Source: Abditibacteriaceae bacterium
GTDB taxonomy: Bacteria > Armatimonadota > Abditibacteriia > Abditibacteriales > Abditibacteriaceae
Direction of reading: 5' to 3'
Length of the DNA: 64,000 nt
Assembly (NCBI GenBank): GCA_019239895.1
Contig: JAFAZH010000033.1
Coordinates: 110,977-174,976 of the forward strand
A model generated the notes under the pieces. That model ran no database searches. It had not been told where the DNA came from and saw only the letters and a program-made list of their open reading frames with translations. Numbering within the stretch: the first letter of the stretch is position 1; the number at the start of each line of letters is the position of its first letter. The position numbers were made by a program, and so were the translations under genes. Shown in pieces: positions 17,936 through 28,979 of the stretch.

Positions 17936-18886
17936 TTACGGCATTTGATTGAAGCTTACTTTACAGAGCTGATAAGTACCTGTAAAGAAATACAGTTCAC
18001 GATTGCTCTGCCACCTACCCAAGGTATAGAAATAGTTTGGGCCATCTTCTGAGATTACCTCGACACAATTTCCGGTTTGTAGATTAAGCACCCAAATTCC
18101 TCTGGGGCCAGTCCCGATTGGATCTTCATCAAAGGCCAGATAGTTCCCGTCGGGAGATGTATCTATCTGGAAATGCCTATCTTTAACATCCACATAAAGC
18201 TGTTGTCCCTGAAGATGTGTGGGATCAATTTTGACAAACAAATCCGTATGTTGTGCAGCATTGACCACATGGCAAACAGCTATGAACATCTGGTTAACCC
18301 AGATTATTGTTCCACCTGTTTTTCCGCTACTACTTACATTGTACAATGACTCAAATTGAAGTGACTGTGGGTTCACAATTCCAATATCTATTTTGTACTC
18401 TTGACCAATTGCATGGGCATATAACAGTCCCAACATAGTGCCAGTATGATTCCAACCTGCATCCAGGTAATAGAATTTGCCGGATAAACCTTTTACCTTC
18501 CCCAGCCGCTTAGCTTGCTTGTCCAGTATCCATACGCCTGTCATATCCTCAGACGTATAACCACTACTGAACACACTATACCGATTAACTTCCTGGCCCC
18601 GGAACAACTTAGTGTTTGCAGGAAAAGAATATAGTTCAGGAAATGCTCGCCGGGACACTTCTGACCAGTTATTAGAATACAATGAAATACGCGGACGATA
18701 ATCGTCAATTTTGATATTGCCGCTGGCAAAGCTCACTTGAGCATCTCCCCGCACCACCATCTGATTTACCTGATGCACATGGTAACGCTTGCCGTAATGA
18801 ATAAATGTATATACCGCAATACCCAGCAGTAGAGGGAGGAGACAGAGGAGAGAGAGCTTGCGTAATAGATCACCGAGATTAAACAT
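17936..18886 (-). CDS. Membrane-anchored beta-propeller-like protein
   Basis: 316 residues. One N-terminal membrane segment (about 10-29), then a periplasmic part with repeated beta-strand units typical of TolB/PD40 propellers (DTSPDGNYLAFDEDPIG, GIWVLNLQTGNCVEV, SEDMTGVWILDKQAKRLG). Family not recognised more closely. It stands alone between the envelope operon and a divergent nuclease gene. Confidence 0.65.
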   Translation of the reverse strand: MFNLGDLLRKLSLLCLLPLLLGIAVYTFIHYGKRYHVHQVNQMVVRGDAQVSFASGNIKIDDYRPRISLYSNNWSEVSRRAFPELYSFPANTKLFRGQEVNRYSVFSSGYTSEDMTGVWILDKQAKRLGKVKGLSGKFYYLDAGWNHTGTMLGLLYAHAIGQEYKIDIGIVNPQSLQFESLYNVSSSGKTGGTIIWVNQMFIAVCHVVNAAQHTDLFVKIDPTHLQGQQLYVDVKDRHFQIDTSPDGNYLAFDEDPIGTGPRGIWVLNLQTGNCVEVISEDGPNYFYTLGRWQSNRELYFFTGTYQLCKVSFNQMP

Positions 18887-19115
18887 TGCAGTTCTCTACC
18901 CGTAATGATTTGAAGAGCAGATAAAGCAAGCTATTTTCTGTAAATTGCTGAGGTTGCAAGTAGATTTTGCCACATTTCCAATCCTCACTCAATTCCGCTA
19001 AGACGGAACTCCCTAAATTTTATTACTGCTCTCCTCCTACCATGTCTTCCTGCTAAATCATTAAATGGCTCTGGCGGCAAAAGCTTAACAGTAGACGATA
19101 GATTAAAATCAGGTT

Positions 19116-19691
19116 ATGAACTTTGTTTATTTCGATGTCGAGACGGAGCGGGCCGCTGATGAGGTCGGTGGTTGGCGCAATATTGAGCAACTGGGTTTAG
19201 CTATCGCTGTGACGCTTTCCAGCCGCGACAATCAATATCGGATTTATCGCAAAGAACAGGCGAATGCTCTGGTTGATGAATTGCGCGCCGCTGACTGCGT
19301 GGTCGGCTTTAATTTGCGCGATTTTGATCTTCGCGTGGTGCAAAGCTATGTGGATTACAAACTGCAAGACCTGAAATACCTGGACTTGCTGTTAGAACTT
19401 AAAACAGCAGCGGGTTTCCGCGTCTCTTTAAATAACTGTTGTAATGCAACTCTGGGCGAGGCTAAAAGCAGTGAAGGTTTGCAGTCTATTATCTGGTGGC
19501 GTGAAGGTCGGCACGATGCAGTTATTGACTACTGCAAGCAGGATGTCCTGTTAACCCGCAGGCTACATGAGTTCGGTGTCGAAAATGGCTTTGTCAAATG
19601 TCTGGATCGTAAAGGGCGTATCAAAACTTTGCAGGTCTACTGGAATCTCACCGGGGAACCTATTGCTCCCCAACAAGGCTCTCTCTTCTAA
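19116..19691 (+). CDS. DEDDy-type 3'-5' exonuclease-like (RNase H fold) protein
   Basis: 191 residues. Exo I motif FDVETE (Asp7, Glu9), Exo II GFNLRDFDL near residue 67, and Exo III IDYCKQDVLLT, where the Tyr four residues before Asp gives the DEDDy arrangement. The protein is a minimal nuclease domain without a helicase or polymerase partner, as in YprB-like proteins. It probably degrades single-stranded DNA or RNA; specificity is unknown. Its 3' end overlaps the convergent gene 19660-20310 by 32 nt. Confidence 0.75.
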   Translation: MNFVYFDVETERAADEVGGWRNIEQLGLAIAVTLSSRDNQYRIYRKEQANALVDELRAADCVVGFNLRDFDLRVVQSYVDYKLQDLKYLDLLLELKTAAGFRVSLNNCCNATLGEAKSSEGLQSIIWWREGRHDAVIDYCKQDVLLTRRLHEFGVENGFVKCLDRKGRIKTLQVYWNLTGEPIAPQQGSLF

Positions 19692-20310
19692 ATCTCTCCG
19701 GTGCCGCTTCGCGTTCATTAATAGCTCCTTCACTAACACGCGGCAATGATGTTCTGACACAAAGTAGCAATAACGTTATAACGCCCAACCACCACGCCAC
19801 CATTGAGACCTGTTGATACTGTTGATGTCCGGCATCAAACTCCGCTTTTAAAGCTCTCTCTTGCGGGCTGAGATGCTCCTCCGCTGTGGTCGTTGAGGTG
19901 GTTGTAGTTGAGTTACGCGCCAATTGGGGCAATATTTTCTGCTGCAATACATTCAAGCGGGGCATCATCACCAGACCAGCGTATAAGGCTATCAGCAACA
20001 TCAGCCCGGAACATAGACCCTGCACTCCCCAAAGCTTGCGCCTTAAACCAGCAGAGACGCCTTGAGACAAATTTTCGCCTAACCAGCCCATTAGCAACAA
20101 TGCACCGCAGACGTAGGTAACAATGTTAAACCTGGTTACCATCGCACCCACCATTTGCGGTGCCAGAATGCCGCTGTGATGGGCGCGGGCGATTTTGAAA
20201 GTCAATGGTGCCGCCACCGCACCTAAAAAGACTAATCCGCCAATCCAGAAGGCCAGTCCAACCAAAACCAGAAAGCGGCAAGCTGCTGTTAATCCTATGC
20301 GATAATTCAT
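19660..20310 (-). CDS. DUF4149/TMEM205-like membrane protein
   Basis: About 216 residues from MNYRIGLTAACR. Four hydrophobic helices; the first contains FWIGGLVFLGAVAAPLTF, the hallmark of DUF4149 proteins, and a later LYAGLVMMPRLNVLQQK fits the same family. The start at 20310 puts the methionine just before helix 1; the frame could extend to 20343, where GGAGGG lies within the extension. Function of the family is not known. The C-terminal coding end overlaps the convergent exonuclease-like gene. Confidence 0.7.
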   Translation of the reverse strand: MNYRIGLTAACRFLVLVGLAFWIGGLVFLGAVAAPLTFKIARAHHSGILAPQMVGAMVTRFNIVTYVCGALLLMGWLGENLSQGVSAGLRRKLWGVQGLCSGLMLLIALYAGLVMMPRLNVLQQKILPQLARNSTTTTSTTTAEEHLSPQERALKAEFDAGHQQYQQVSMVAWWLGVITLLLLCVRTSLPRVSEGAINEREAAPERFRRESLVGEQ

Positions 20311-20456
20311 CTTCGTTATATCTTCTTCCCTCCATTGACGCACAACCCATCAAAGAGCCAGCCAAGTGTATCTCATAGCCTGGTTCAGGGGGCTTAGAGG
20401 TTCAGCCCGCTGCTTTAGCGGCGGGTCTGCGCTAATGGATGGTTTACCACAGTCAC

Positions 20457-20493
20457 AAAAAGAGCGGAGCAACCGAAGTTGCCCCGCTCTTTT
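20457..20493 (-). terminator. Terminator of the giant repeat-protein gene
   Basis: A 16-bp stem with one mismatch (AAAAGAGCGGAGCAAC arm) and a CGAA loop, flanked by A and T runs, about 15 bp past the stop at 20509. Confidence 0.8.
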
Positions 20494-20508
20494 CATTTAC
20501 GACATCAC

Positions 20509-23500
20509 TTAGCCCCCCAGATTGGGCTTGAGGACTAGGCGGACTCCATCTACAAAGGTTCGTACATAGTAGCCCGTGAAGTTGGTCAGGTTGCCGCGCA
20601 CTTCGGTGTAATCGCCTGTAGTCTCATCAAAGGTAAACAGGCTGCCACTGATGATTCCGGCTGCGACTGCCTCATTGACCGTGTTATAAACATGGCCGTT
20701 GGGCAAGATAACCTGAGAATTAAGGAAGTCAGCCCCAGTATAGATAGCCGGGTTGAACGGCGAACCAATCAGGTTAAAGCCGTTGTGTGGATCGGTCGCT
20801 GCAATACTCGGATTATTATGGAGCACAATGGTGAACTTGGTATCACCCATAGCCTTGCGGGTTGGATCGGCAGGCGGTCTGCGCAGGCTCACGCCACTCG
20901 CTTCTGGCCGCAGGAAATAACCTTCGCCGCGATGCAAAGCCGAAGTGTTGCTTAGCTCGTCATATTGCTCTGTTCTCGCATTGTAGCGGAACAAGCGGTA
21001 GTTCTGCACGCCGTTAGACACCATCGGCAAGGTGAATGCTTTAGCTGGTGTGGTGGCAGCAGTCGCAACAGTTGAATCAGCATACGGAATCGTAATCTGA
21101 TACGTCTGCCCAACTACGAAGTCATCCGGCCCGCTCGGTGTCGGTGTGGGGCCTGGCGTCGGAGTCGGAGTCGGAGTCGCAATCGTGATCCTGATCGCTG
21201 GCAAGGTCACGCTGACACCATTGCGCACGTTAATATCCAGGTCTTTAGTCACGTTCTTGACAATGGCCCGCACTGTATATGTCCCTGCTGGCAGATTAGC
21301 AAAGCTATATCTGCCGTCAGTCCCAGTTGTCGTCCGACCAAATGGCGTCCCATCAGCCTGAATTAGCAACACCGTCGCGTTGACTGCGGCTGCGCCATTG
21401 AGGAGCACTTGACCCGTGATGGTCTGCGTTCGCAGTTGAATATCTGGCACCTTCAGATTAACGCCCCGCACGACGGTCACGTTAATGCTGACCGAGACGC
21501 CAGCTTTGCTGGCCGTAACCCGGTAAGCACCGGCTGGCAGGTTGGTAAAGCTATAAGTGCCATCTGTCCCCGTAATCTTCTGCCCGATGGTCTTAGTGCC
21601 TTGAGTCAGCACCACAGTAGCTCCTGAGACAGGCTTGCCATTCAACAAGACTCGACCTGTCGCAGTTTCCAACTTCAGCAAGATTAGAGGAGCCGTGACG
21701 TTAACCCCACGCTGGAGGCGCACAATGATGGTTTGTTGATCGCCACCATAGAGTGCTTCCACCGCATAGCTGCCTGGCAGCAAGTCCGTGAAGCTGTAGT
21801 TGCCTGCTGCATCGGTAGCAACCCTGGCCCGTGTGATGCGATCTTGGATCAGTAACACTGTGACACCCTTGATAGGCTTGCCATTCAGTAACACCTTACC
21901 AGTGACCGTTTCCAGGAACAGTTGAATATCCGGCACGGTGGGCGGGGTCAGGCGTTGACCCCGCATCACACTCACTGTAATGGCTGCACTATCGCCACCC
22001 TTGCTGGCCTCTATGGTGTAGCTGCCTGGCAGTAAGTTGGTGAAGCTGTAGCTGCCATCGGTACCACTCACCACAGTCTTCAGTACAGTGCCGTTCTGGG
22101 TGAGATTTACGGTGGCCCCAGCAATGGGTTGTCCATTGAGCAGCACGCGTCCGCTGATGCTGGCCAGCACCAATTGAAGGTCTACCGCAGCTTTGAAGTT
22201 GATGCCGCGCACCACGGTAATTGGCAACTCAACGACATCGCCACTACCGGCACCAGTGGCTCCTAATTGACTGGCAGTAGCAGAAACACGCAGGATATAC
22301 TTGCCTGCTGTCTTGCTGGTGAAGACAAAGCTGCCATCCGTGCCGCTGGTGGTCGTGTCTAAGACGGTGGTATCATCCGGCGCTAACAGTTCAACCTTGG
22401 CTCCCTGGAAGGGTGTGCCGTTGAGTGTTACGCGACCAGAAATGCTTTCCAGGAACAATTGCAGGGTGATACCAGAGTTATCCTGACCAGCTCTAACTAC
22501 GACCGGAACATCCGGCGTGACATCACCGAATTGGCTGGCGCGCAAGGTGTAATTACCTGGAGCCACCCCTTGTAATCCAGAGAAGCGGTAAGTGCCATCG
22601 CTAGCACTGATGGTTGTCCGCACCACATTGCCACTACTGTCCCGCAGCTCGACTGTGGCCCCTGCCGTAGGCACCGCAGGTCCGCCGTTAGAGCTAAGCG
22701 TTACCGTGCCGCTGATGCCCTGCGTTATCAATCTCAAATCAACGCCGGTGCGGGTTCCCTCCTGGCGTACCAGGGTCACTGTTACGGGGAGCGAATTCAC
22801 CGGACCCGAAGCAGTTCCATTGGTAGCCTGCAAAGTATAAGTGCCTGCATCCAGGTTATCAAAGCGATATATGCCTTGACTATTGGTAGTGGTGGTCAGG
22901 AGCAGGGAGTTACCCTTATACAGATTAACGGTAATCCCCCCAACTGGCGTGCCATTCAGGAATGCTCGTCCGGTAATACTCTCCAGGAACAGATTCAACT
23001 GAGGCACGGTGACATTCGCGCCACCCAGACCCGCCACCGTGAAGATAGGACTGATGTCAGTGTCTGACACTGACACCCCATTGAAGATTAAGGTGATGCT
23101 GGCCCGCGCTCTATAATTGCCAGGTGGCACCAGCGCGAAGCTGTAATTCCCTGAAGCATCAGTTGTCGTCACAAAAGGATTGCCCGCCGCATCCAGAACC
23201 GGATTAAGATTAACGTCTAATAACTCAACTTTGGCTCCAGGGGGCAACGGTGGATTAGTGGTGGCAGAGCTACCACTGGTGAAGTTGACATTACCACTAA
23301 CCGTGCGTGCAAAGAGGGCAAAGTCTACTGTGTAATCATTGCCCGCCACGACCGTTAACGTCTTAGTCTGCGTCAAATTTAGCGGACTAGTCGGATAAGT
23401 GGCAGTCACCGTATAAGTTCCCGGCGGCACATTTTGATAGAGGTAATGGCCTTGAGCATCCGTGACATTGCCACCGGAACCCGACGGATTAGGCGGCACT

Positions 23501-26500
23501 ACCGAGCCATTGCTGGCCGTCAGGGTAATCACCGCGCCTCTTATAGGCTGGTTGTTGAATAGTACCGTGCCGCTCACATCTTGTTTCGACAAGATGATAT
23601 AGGGAAAATCAACCGGTGCATTCAAGTCAGTGCCCTGGGTAACTGGCCCCAAGTTTATCGTCGGTGATGTCAATTGCGTACCAGCATACTTGACCGTCGC
23701 CACGAGACTGTAAGTTGGGGTTGATCCATCACTCAGTTTGGGCGGAACATCCGGGAAGCTAAAGCTGCCATCGGCAATAGTCAGGGTGCTGCGGAACGCC
23801 ACACCATTTTGCAACAAGGTAACTGTCACACCAGAAGCGGGTTGCTTGGTGTTGTTCAAGAACACTTTACCATTGATGGTTGGCCCGACGGGAACCAGTA
23901 GCGGCAATGCGCTGTTGACTGTGCCGGGATCGTCTACCACATCACTAATGCCATCGCCGTTAGTGTCCGTATCATTCAGAATAAATGGATTACCCGTTGG
24001 CACTACGATAGGCGTATCTCGCGCGGCATCAGGAATAATGCGCCGCCCGACATCCGAACGGGGGCCAATCGTCGCGCCATTACCATATTGAATGCCGCTA
24101 TTATCTGGGATGTCACCCCCTGCCGACTCAAAGCCTGGCTTGGGGTTAAAGACAACTTGCAACTGAACGCCAGCAGGCACATTCGAGAACGCAAAGTTAC
24201 CCGCCGCGTCCGTGGTTGTTAAGTCAGCGTATTTGCCACCGTTAGGGAAGTCGGGTGACGCTTGAACCGATTTAACCAGCACGGGAATGTTAGGCAATGG
24301 CGTATCATCACTACGACTGGTCGCCGTGCCAATAGTGCCGTTACTCTGCGTTACCACGCCCGACAATGAGCCAGGCGACTTAGGTATGACACGCAGGTCT
24401 ACTACCGACTCCGTAGCTTGGCCAAAGAGACCCTGTCCAAAACCATTGTTGGGGACGTACCGGTCATTGGGCAACACTCCACCAGCGGGATTGGCTGATT
24501 TAATCTGAAGTCCACTAAAAGTCACAGCAGTGACAACAGCATTATCAGGCTCAAAGCCTTCAAGAGGAACTCCGACAATGGTATAAGTGCCATTAGCATC
24601 GGTGCGGGCATAATACGGCCCGCCGGGACCATCAGCTTCTACCAGGAAACCGACAACTGGCTGGTTGGTGGTAGCATTGACCACACGACCTGTAACGCCT
24701 CCCGTCTTCAGGTAGTACTCGCGGATTCCGCTGGCAATACCACGCCGCACATTCCAGCAGGACGGGTTAGGCGGCACCGAACTACTATAACGCCGATTGA
24801 CCCCTTCTAAACCAAAGCTTAGGAAAGCCACACGGGAGTGCAACCCATTGGTATTAGGCCGCAATCTCTCCACCCTCTGGCCCACGGTATTGCCATTCTT
24901 GGTATAAGCCACCGTAACCGATGAGGGATCACTTCCAGACCCCAAATAATCTATGCCACTGGTGCCATTGCTATCGATACCACCGCCATAAGTTTGATTT
25001 AAGGCAGCATCCGTAAACTGATCATTTTTGTAGGGATCCTGAAATGGCCGCGGCCGCTTGGGGAACTCCGGGCTGTCAATGTCTATACTTCCTCCCCCAG
25101 GGGCTTGATCATAAAAGCTGAATTTACCGCCACTGACTGCCTGCACGTTGTTAGCCGTATCCTGGATGGGTGCTTCTCCAATGAAGCTGGCTTGCAACTC
25201 ATCCGTCAAGAAGTTGTTGGAGGCACCCCCCTGGTTCGATAGGGCAAAGGCTACATCACGGCCTGTGACACAGAGGCGGCCTCCGGCATTCAAGAAGTCA
25301 CTTAACCGCCGTTGCGTGTCAGCATCCAATAGTGTTCCCGGCCCGCTAATGACAGTGCCAGTGTAAGGCGAAGCCCACCAAATACAGCGATGCACATCCG
25401 CCACATTACGGGACAGTTTAGTAAACGGCGGATTATCATTGGCACCACCAACCGGATCAACTTGCTGCACAATAGTTGGCTTATAAATATTGATGACAGA
25501 ATCGGGGACACCACCACGACTGAGAATGCGCCAGGTATCAACTGGTATGCCGCTCAACCCTTCCAAAGTGTTAGCCGATGCAGTGCCATTGAATTTCGGA
25601 TCAATAGGATTGTTAAGATAGTAGCTTTCAATTGGGTCCAGTCCAAACTGATCGCCCACGGTCTGGTAACGTGGGTCGCCGCCTAATCCCGGAAAGCGCT
25701 GTCCAACCGTATAATCAGAGACGAACAGATCACTGTTGAAGTTTGAGGCCGGAGTAAACGCTTTGTTGGTAAAACCCCAGATATGATCGTAAGTAAAGCT
25801 ATTGCCCTGCTTATCGGTTAGCCGAATATTAAAGTAATAATCTTGGGTCAAAGGCGGGGTATATTGCGTTTGAACATAGTAAATGCCATCGCCTTTAACG
25901 GCACCAGCTTGTTTTTCAGTGGGAGGGCCATTATCGCTAATGACAAAGCCGCCATTACTGGAGTCAATAGAGTCAATGATCGCTGGATCCGTTTCATAGT
26001 TAACGTTTACCGCCACACTTGCATTGACTTTTTGCGGATTACCAGGCCCGCCCTGAGGCGATGGCTCGAAGCGATAGCCGCTGGTTTCTGCATCAATGAT
26101 GTCAATATGAACATTGGACAGGCCACTTTCGAGTTCCTGGACCACAAAAGCGATGGTAACTGGTTGACCAGCCTGTAGCCCTTCTTCCGGGGTGCGCGGC
26201 GCAGTGAGGTTAGCCGAAGCCGCCTGCGGACCGGGGGCCAATACGGGGAACACCTGGTTACCAGTTTGCTGCGGCAATAAAATCGGCGGTGTGAAATCTT
26301 CTGAGACAGTGACCCAGATGTCATGATTACCCCCATCAGCTCCATTAACTACGATAGGATTATTCGGGTCAATGGGGGTCGGGGTCGGCCCCGGCGGGTT
26401 GGCCGGAGTCGCCGTCGGTAATGGCGTCGGGGTTACCCGTGGCGCAGGATTGATCGTTCCCGGCTGTGCGCCAGCACGCCGATCTGAAGCAAAGGCTAAT

Positions 26501-28206
26501 TCGGCAAGTTGAGCTTGACCACTTGTTGAGCGTGCAAAGCCCGGCTCCCGATCATCTGACTTGTCTTCGGTGATGGGATTCCCATTACCGTCCTTGCCAT
26601 TGATTGGTTGATTATCCGAGCCAATAGCATTAATGCCGCTCTGCGTGAAAGCCGCTGGCGACGAAGTGACGTTTGATTCCACAAACGCCGAATTGCCAGA
26701 CCTTTCCTCAGGCGAATTGCCCCGGACTAATAGCGACCAAATGTTATTATCCTGAGTTGTGTCGCTGGTATCAATGCGGCTATTGCTCTGGAAAGCAACG
26801 CGTTCACCATTGCCAAAGTTTGCGGAGGGAGAAGGATAATCATCCGTATCCGTAGCCTGGCCCACTACGGTTGAGCCAACAGTAGCGTTATCAATGCGGT
26901 CTCGTCGCTGCGTGGGATCAGAAACTTGTTGCGGTGTAGTACCGTCAGCATTCATGCGCCAGATGCGGCGTGCGGGATTGGTCAGGGGGCCACTATTAGT
27001 GCGGTTGGATGAGAAGTAAATCTGCTGGCCTGAATTAGCTATGGAATAAGCCGGATTAAGATCATCCGCTGCATTACCGGCGGCATCAGTGGAACCGCCT
27101 GTTAAACGACGCACCGTTGACTCAACACCGGTGGGAGCAATTAAGAAGATGTCATACTCAGAGCGGGCCGGGTTGCTTCCGGGAGCTGTAGCTAGTGGGA
27201 AGTATGCGCCACTCGCATTATAAGCGCCGTTGGGATCATCTGGCCCACTACCACTGCGACGTTGCGGATACGTGTCCGCTGCAAATGCGATAACAACGCC
27301 ATTGGGACTCCAGGTGGGGCGCAGCTTATTACCACCAGAGAATGTAATGCGAGTGATGGTTGGAGTAGCCGAGAATAAATTGGTAACTGTAGACAACTCA
27401 GTTTTGACTGCGGGATCAGGGTTTACACTACGTTGTGAGTCGAATGCACCCGTATCCGTATAGACAATGGTGTTGCCATCAGGCGACCAAGTGGGTGTCC
27501 GCTGATCGCGGTTACCATCTTTGGTGGGGTCGGGTTGGCCATTGGCCAAATTACCTGTCTGTAAACCAGTGATCTGGCGCTGCTGTGAGCCATCCCGATT
27601 CATGATCCAGACATGATAATGGGGCGTGCCAGCGGATGGCAAGCTGTCAATCTGTCCATCGTTGTTGGTATCCACACCATTCGAGACAAAAGTAATGAAG
27701 TTGCCGTTAGGGTTGTAACTTGGCTCGCGCTCATCACTGGCACTATACGGGGTTAAGTCGCGCTCCGTTAAATTGAAGCGACGGGTGCCATATTTGCCAT
27801 TTTTATCTTTGAGCAAGCCCAATTTAGCAGCTATACGGCGGCGTTCCGCGTAGGTTTTGACAATGGCTGGAATATCCCTGGGCGTTAGGGGATGCTGAAA
27901 GTTAGTGGCGGGCACATTGAGCGTAGGGGCCGCCGACTTGGAAGATGCCGCAGTTTTCGTAGAGGCTGCTTTTTTACTCTGCGCCACCGCCCACCAGACA
28001 GAAGCTGCCAACATAACTAACATTGCCAACACCAAGAGGCGCGGCTGCGCATAGGCGGCCCGCCGCGCCCGGCCCTCGCGCGGTGAGCGGGCATGTGTCG
28101 CATGATGAGCCGCCACTTTGCTCTTAACTGGCATGGCGCGTCGTCCACGACGCTGATCCGAGGCGGCAACACTCGATTGTGACTTCCGACGAAAAGAGTT
28201 AGGCAT
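20509..28206 (-). CDS. Giant exported protein with PD40 propeller and carboxypeptidase-regulatory-like repeats
   Basis: 2565 residues. A basic N-terminus and one membrane segment (about 53-72) are followed by PD40/TolB-type propeller repeats (REPSYNPNGNFITFVSNG, RTPTWSPDGNTIVYTDTG, RPTWSPNGVVIAFAAD), a TP-rich linker, a region resembling a ThuA/GATase-like fold (GPGTLLDADTQRRLSDFLNAGGRLCVTGRD), and about twelve carboxypeptidase-regulatory-like beta domains (about residues 1160-2330; pattern GxVLLNGxPxxGATVxL ... GTDGxYSFTNLPAGxYxV). A Thr-Pro repeat linker precedes a C-terminal domain of about 220 residues. AAGGA sits 7 nt before the ATG. It is probably a surface or periplasmic protein; function is unknown. 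Confidence 0.85.
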   Translation of the reverse strand: MPNSFRRKSQSSVAASDQRRGRRAMPVKSKVAAHHATHARSPREGRARRAAYAQPRLLVLAMLVMLAASVWWAVAQSKKAASTKTAASSKSAAPTLNVPATNFQHPLTPRDIPAIVKTYAERRRIAAKLGLLKDKNGKYGTRRFNLTERDLTPYSASDEREPSYNPNGNFITFVSNGVDTNNDGQIDSLPSAGTPHYHVWIMNRDGSQQRQITGLQTGNLANGQPDPTKDGNRDQRTPTWSPDGNTIVYTDTGAFDSQRSVNPDPAVKTELSTVTNLFSATPTITRITFSGGNKLRPTWSPNGVVIAFAADTYPQRRSGSGPDDPNGAYNASGAYFPLATAPGSNPARSEYDIFLIAPTGVESTVRRLTGGSTDAAGNAADDLNPAYSIANSGQQIYFSSNRTNSGPLTNPARRIWRMNADGTTPQQVSDPTQRRDRIDNATVGSTVVGQATDTDDYPSPSANFGNGERVAFQSNSRIDTSDTTQDNNIWSLLVRGNSPEERSGNSAFVESNVTSSPAAFTQSGINAIGSDNQPINGKDGNGNPITEDKSDDREPGFARSTSGQAQLAELAFASDRRAGAQPGTINPAPRVTPTPLPTATPANPPGPTPTPIDPNNPIVVNGADGGNHDIWVTVSEDFTPPILLPQQTGNQVFPVLAPGPQAASANLTAPRTPEEGLQAGQPVTIAFVVQELESGLSNVHIDIIDAETSGYRFEPSPQGGPGNPQKVNASVAVNVNYETDPAIIDSIDSSNGGFVISDNGPPTEKQAGAVKGDGIYYVQTQYTPPLTQDYYFNIRLTDKQGNSFTYDHIWGFTNKAFTPASNFNSDLFVSDYTVGQRFPGLGGDPRYQTVGDQFGLDPIESYYLNNPIDPKFNGTASANTLEGLSGIPVDTWRILSRGGVPDSVINIYKPTIVQQVDPVGGANDNPPFTKLSRNVADVHRCIWWASPYTGTVISGPGTLLDADTQRRLSDFLNAGGRLCVTGRDVAFALSNQGGASNNFLTDELQASFIGEAPIQDTANNVQAVSGGKFSFYDQAPGGGSIDIDSPEFPKRPRPFQDPYKNDQFTDAALNQTYGGGIDSNGTSGIDYLGSGSDPSSVTVAYTKNGNTVGQRVERLRPNTNGLHSRVAFLSFGLEGVNRRYSSSVPPNPSCWNVRRGIASGIREYYLKTGGVTGRVVNATTNQPVVGFLVEADGPGGPYYARTDANGTYTIVGVPLEGFEPDNAVVTAVTFSGLQIKSANPAGGVLPNDRYVPNNGFGQGLFGQATESVVDLRVIPKSPGSLSGVVTQSNGTIGTATSRSDDTPLPNIPVLVKSVQASPDFPNGGKYADLTTTDAAGNFAFSNVPAGVQLQVVFNPKPGFESAGGDIPDNSGIQYGNGATIGPRSDVGRRIIPDAARDTPIVVPTGNPFILNDTDTNGDGISDVVDDPGTVNSALPLLVPVGPTINGKVFLNNTKQPASGVTVTLLQNGVAFRSTLTIADGSFSFPDVPPKLSDGSTPTYSLVATVKYAGTQLTSPTINLGPVTQGTDLNAPVDFPYIILSKQDVSGTVLFNNQPIRGAVITLTASNGSVVPPNPSGSGGNVTDAQGHYLYQNVPPGTYTVTATYPTSPLNLTQTKTLTVVAGNDYTVDFALFARTVSGNVNFTSGSSATTNPPLPPGAKVELLDVNLNPVLDAAGNPFVTTTDASGNYSFALVPPGNYRARASITLIFNGVSVSDTDISPIFTVAGLGGANVTVPQLNLFLESITGRAFLNGTPVGGITVNLYKGNSLLLTTTTNSQGIYRFDNLDAGTYTLQATNGTASGPVNSLPVTVTLVRQEGTRTGVDLRLITQGISGTVTLSSNGGPAVPTAGATVELRDSSGNVVRTTISASDGTYRFSGLQGVAPGNYTLRASQFGDVTPDVPVVVRAGQDNSGITLQLFLESISGRVTLNGTPFQGAKVELLAPDDTTVLDTTTSGTDGSFVFTSKTAGKYILRVSATASQLGATGAGSGDVVELPITVVRGINFKAAVDLQLVLASISGRVLLNGQPIAGATVNLTQNGTVLKTVVSGTDGSYSFTNLLPGSYTIEASKGGDSAAITVSVMRGQRLTPPTVPDIQLFLETVTGKVLLNGKPIKGVTVLLIQDRITRARVATDAAGNYSFTDLLPGSYAVEALYGGDQQTIIVRLQRGVNVTAPLILLKLETATGRVLLNGKPVSGATVVLTQGTKTIGQKITGTDGTYSFTNLPAGAYRVTASKAGVSVSINVTVVRGVNLKVPDIQLRTQTITGQVLLNGAAAVNATVLLIQADGTPFGRTTTGTDGRYSFANLPAGTYTVRAIVKNVTKDLDINVRNGVSVTLPAIRITIATPTPTPTPGPTPTPSGPDDFVVGQTYQITIPYADSTVATAATTPAKAFTLPMVSNGVQNYRLFRYNARTEQYDELSNTSALHRGEGYFLRPEASGVSLRRPPADPTRKAMGDTKFTIVLHNNPSIAATDPHNGFNLIGSPFNPAIYTGADFLNSQVILPNGHVYNTVNEAVAAGIISGSLFTFDETTGDYTEVRGNLTNFTGYYVRTFVDGVRLVLKPNLGG

Positions 28207-28979
28207 AAAATAATCCTTAGCTAACCTGAACTAACCTGTGGCCGGGGCCACTAATAACTTCCTTTATCCATCTATAAAACATCACTTGAACGGCCTACCA
28301 ATAACGAGTGCAATGGTTGCACTAGAATATCTGGTCGTTTGACCAGGTCCTTCTGTATTGACTTTAGGCGGGAACAGATAGGTGAGAGGTATCAAAGCTG
28401 CGTCTAAAGCATCTGCTAAGACCTCGTGTATCTGACTGGGCAACACTGTTTTTTGTTCCATCTTCAGCTATTTAAATCGCTAATTTCAAGTCATTAAACG
28501 GTCAAATACCAGTCATGGTGATGTACGACAATAGAGTTTCCTGCTCCAGCGAGGCACTTAAACCCACATAACAACGGACATCACAGTAGATTCTACAGTG
28601 ATATGGCCATTGCTCGAAGTGAATTATGGGAAGTGCAGCGCTAAACAGGCTTATAAAAATATACCACATTCAAGCGACTATGGCAGTTACTTAATCCCGA
28701 ATCTTAACATTCAATAGCACCCTAAGCTCCACATAACTGTCTGCTCTTTATTGATGTATAGCAAGCAACTGGATAGAAGTCGGCGATGGTTTTCCCACCT
28801 CTGGACAATCTGCCAAGGGTGGGTTATGCAAGATCGTGGCTGGCGTCTCTTCCAATCCCTCTTGTTTGGCCTCTACTCAATTAGAAGCGGGCGCCCGCCC
28901 CGCCCAGTCTATTTGGTGTCTGTGCTCCATACCTAACCTGGTGAGTCCACCCTTGGGGCGCGGAGCCGAACTCTTACTT
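28207..28979. other. Long intergenic region
   Basis: 773 bp with no convincing gene; the only open frames are short and antisense-like. It contains the upstream region of the giant gene, including the dyad GTGCAATGGTTGCAC at 28308-28322, which could be an operator but has no further support. Confidence 0.4.

Noticed and set aside
28751..28936. 61-codon plus-strand ORF in the long intergenic gap
   Set aside because: No Shine-Dalgarno, unusual composition and no recognisable pattern.
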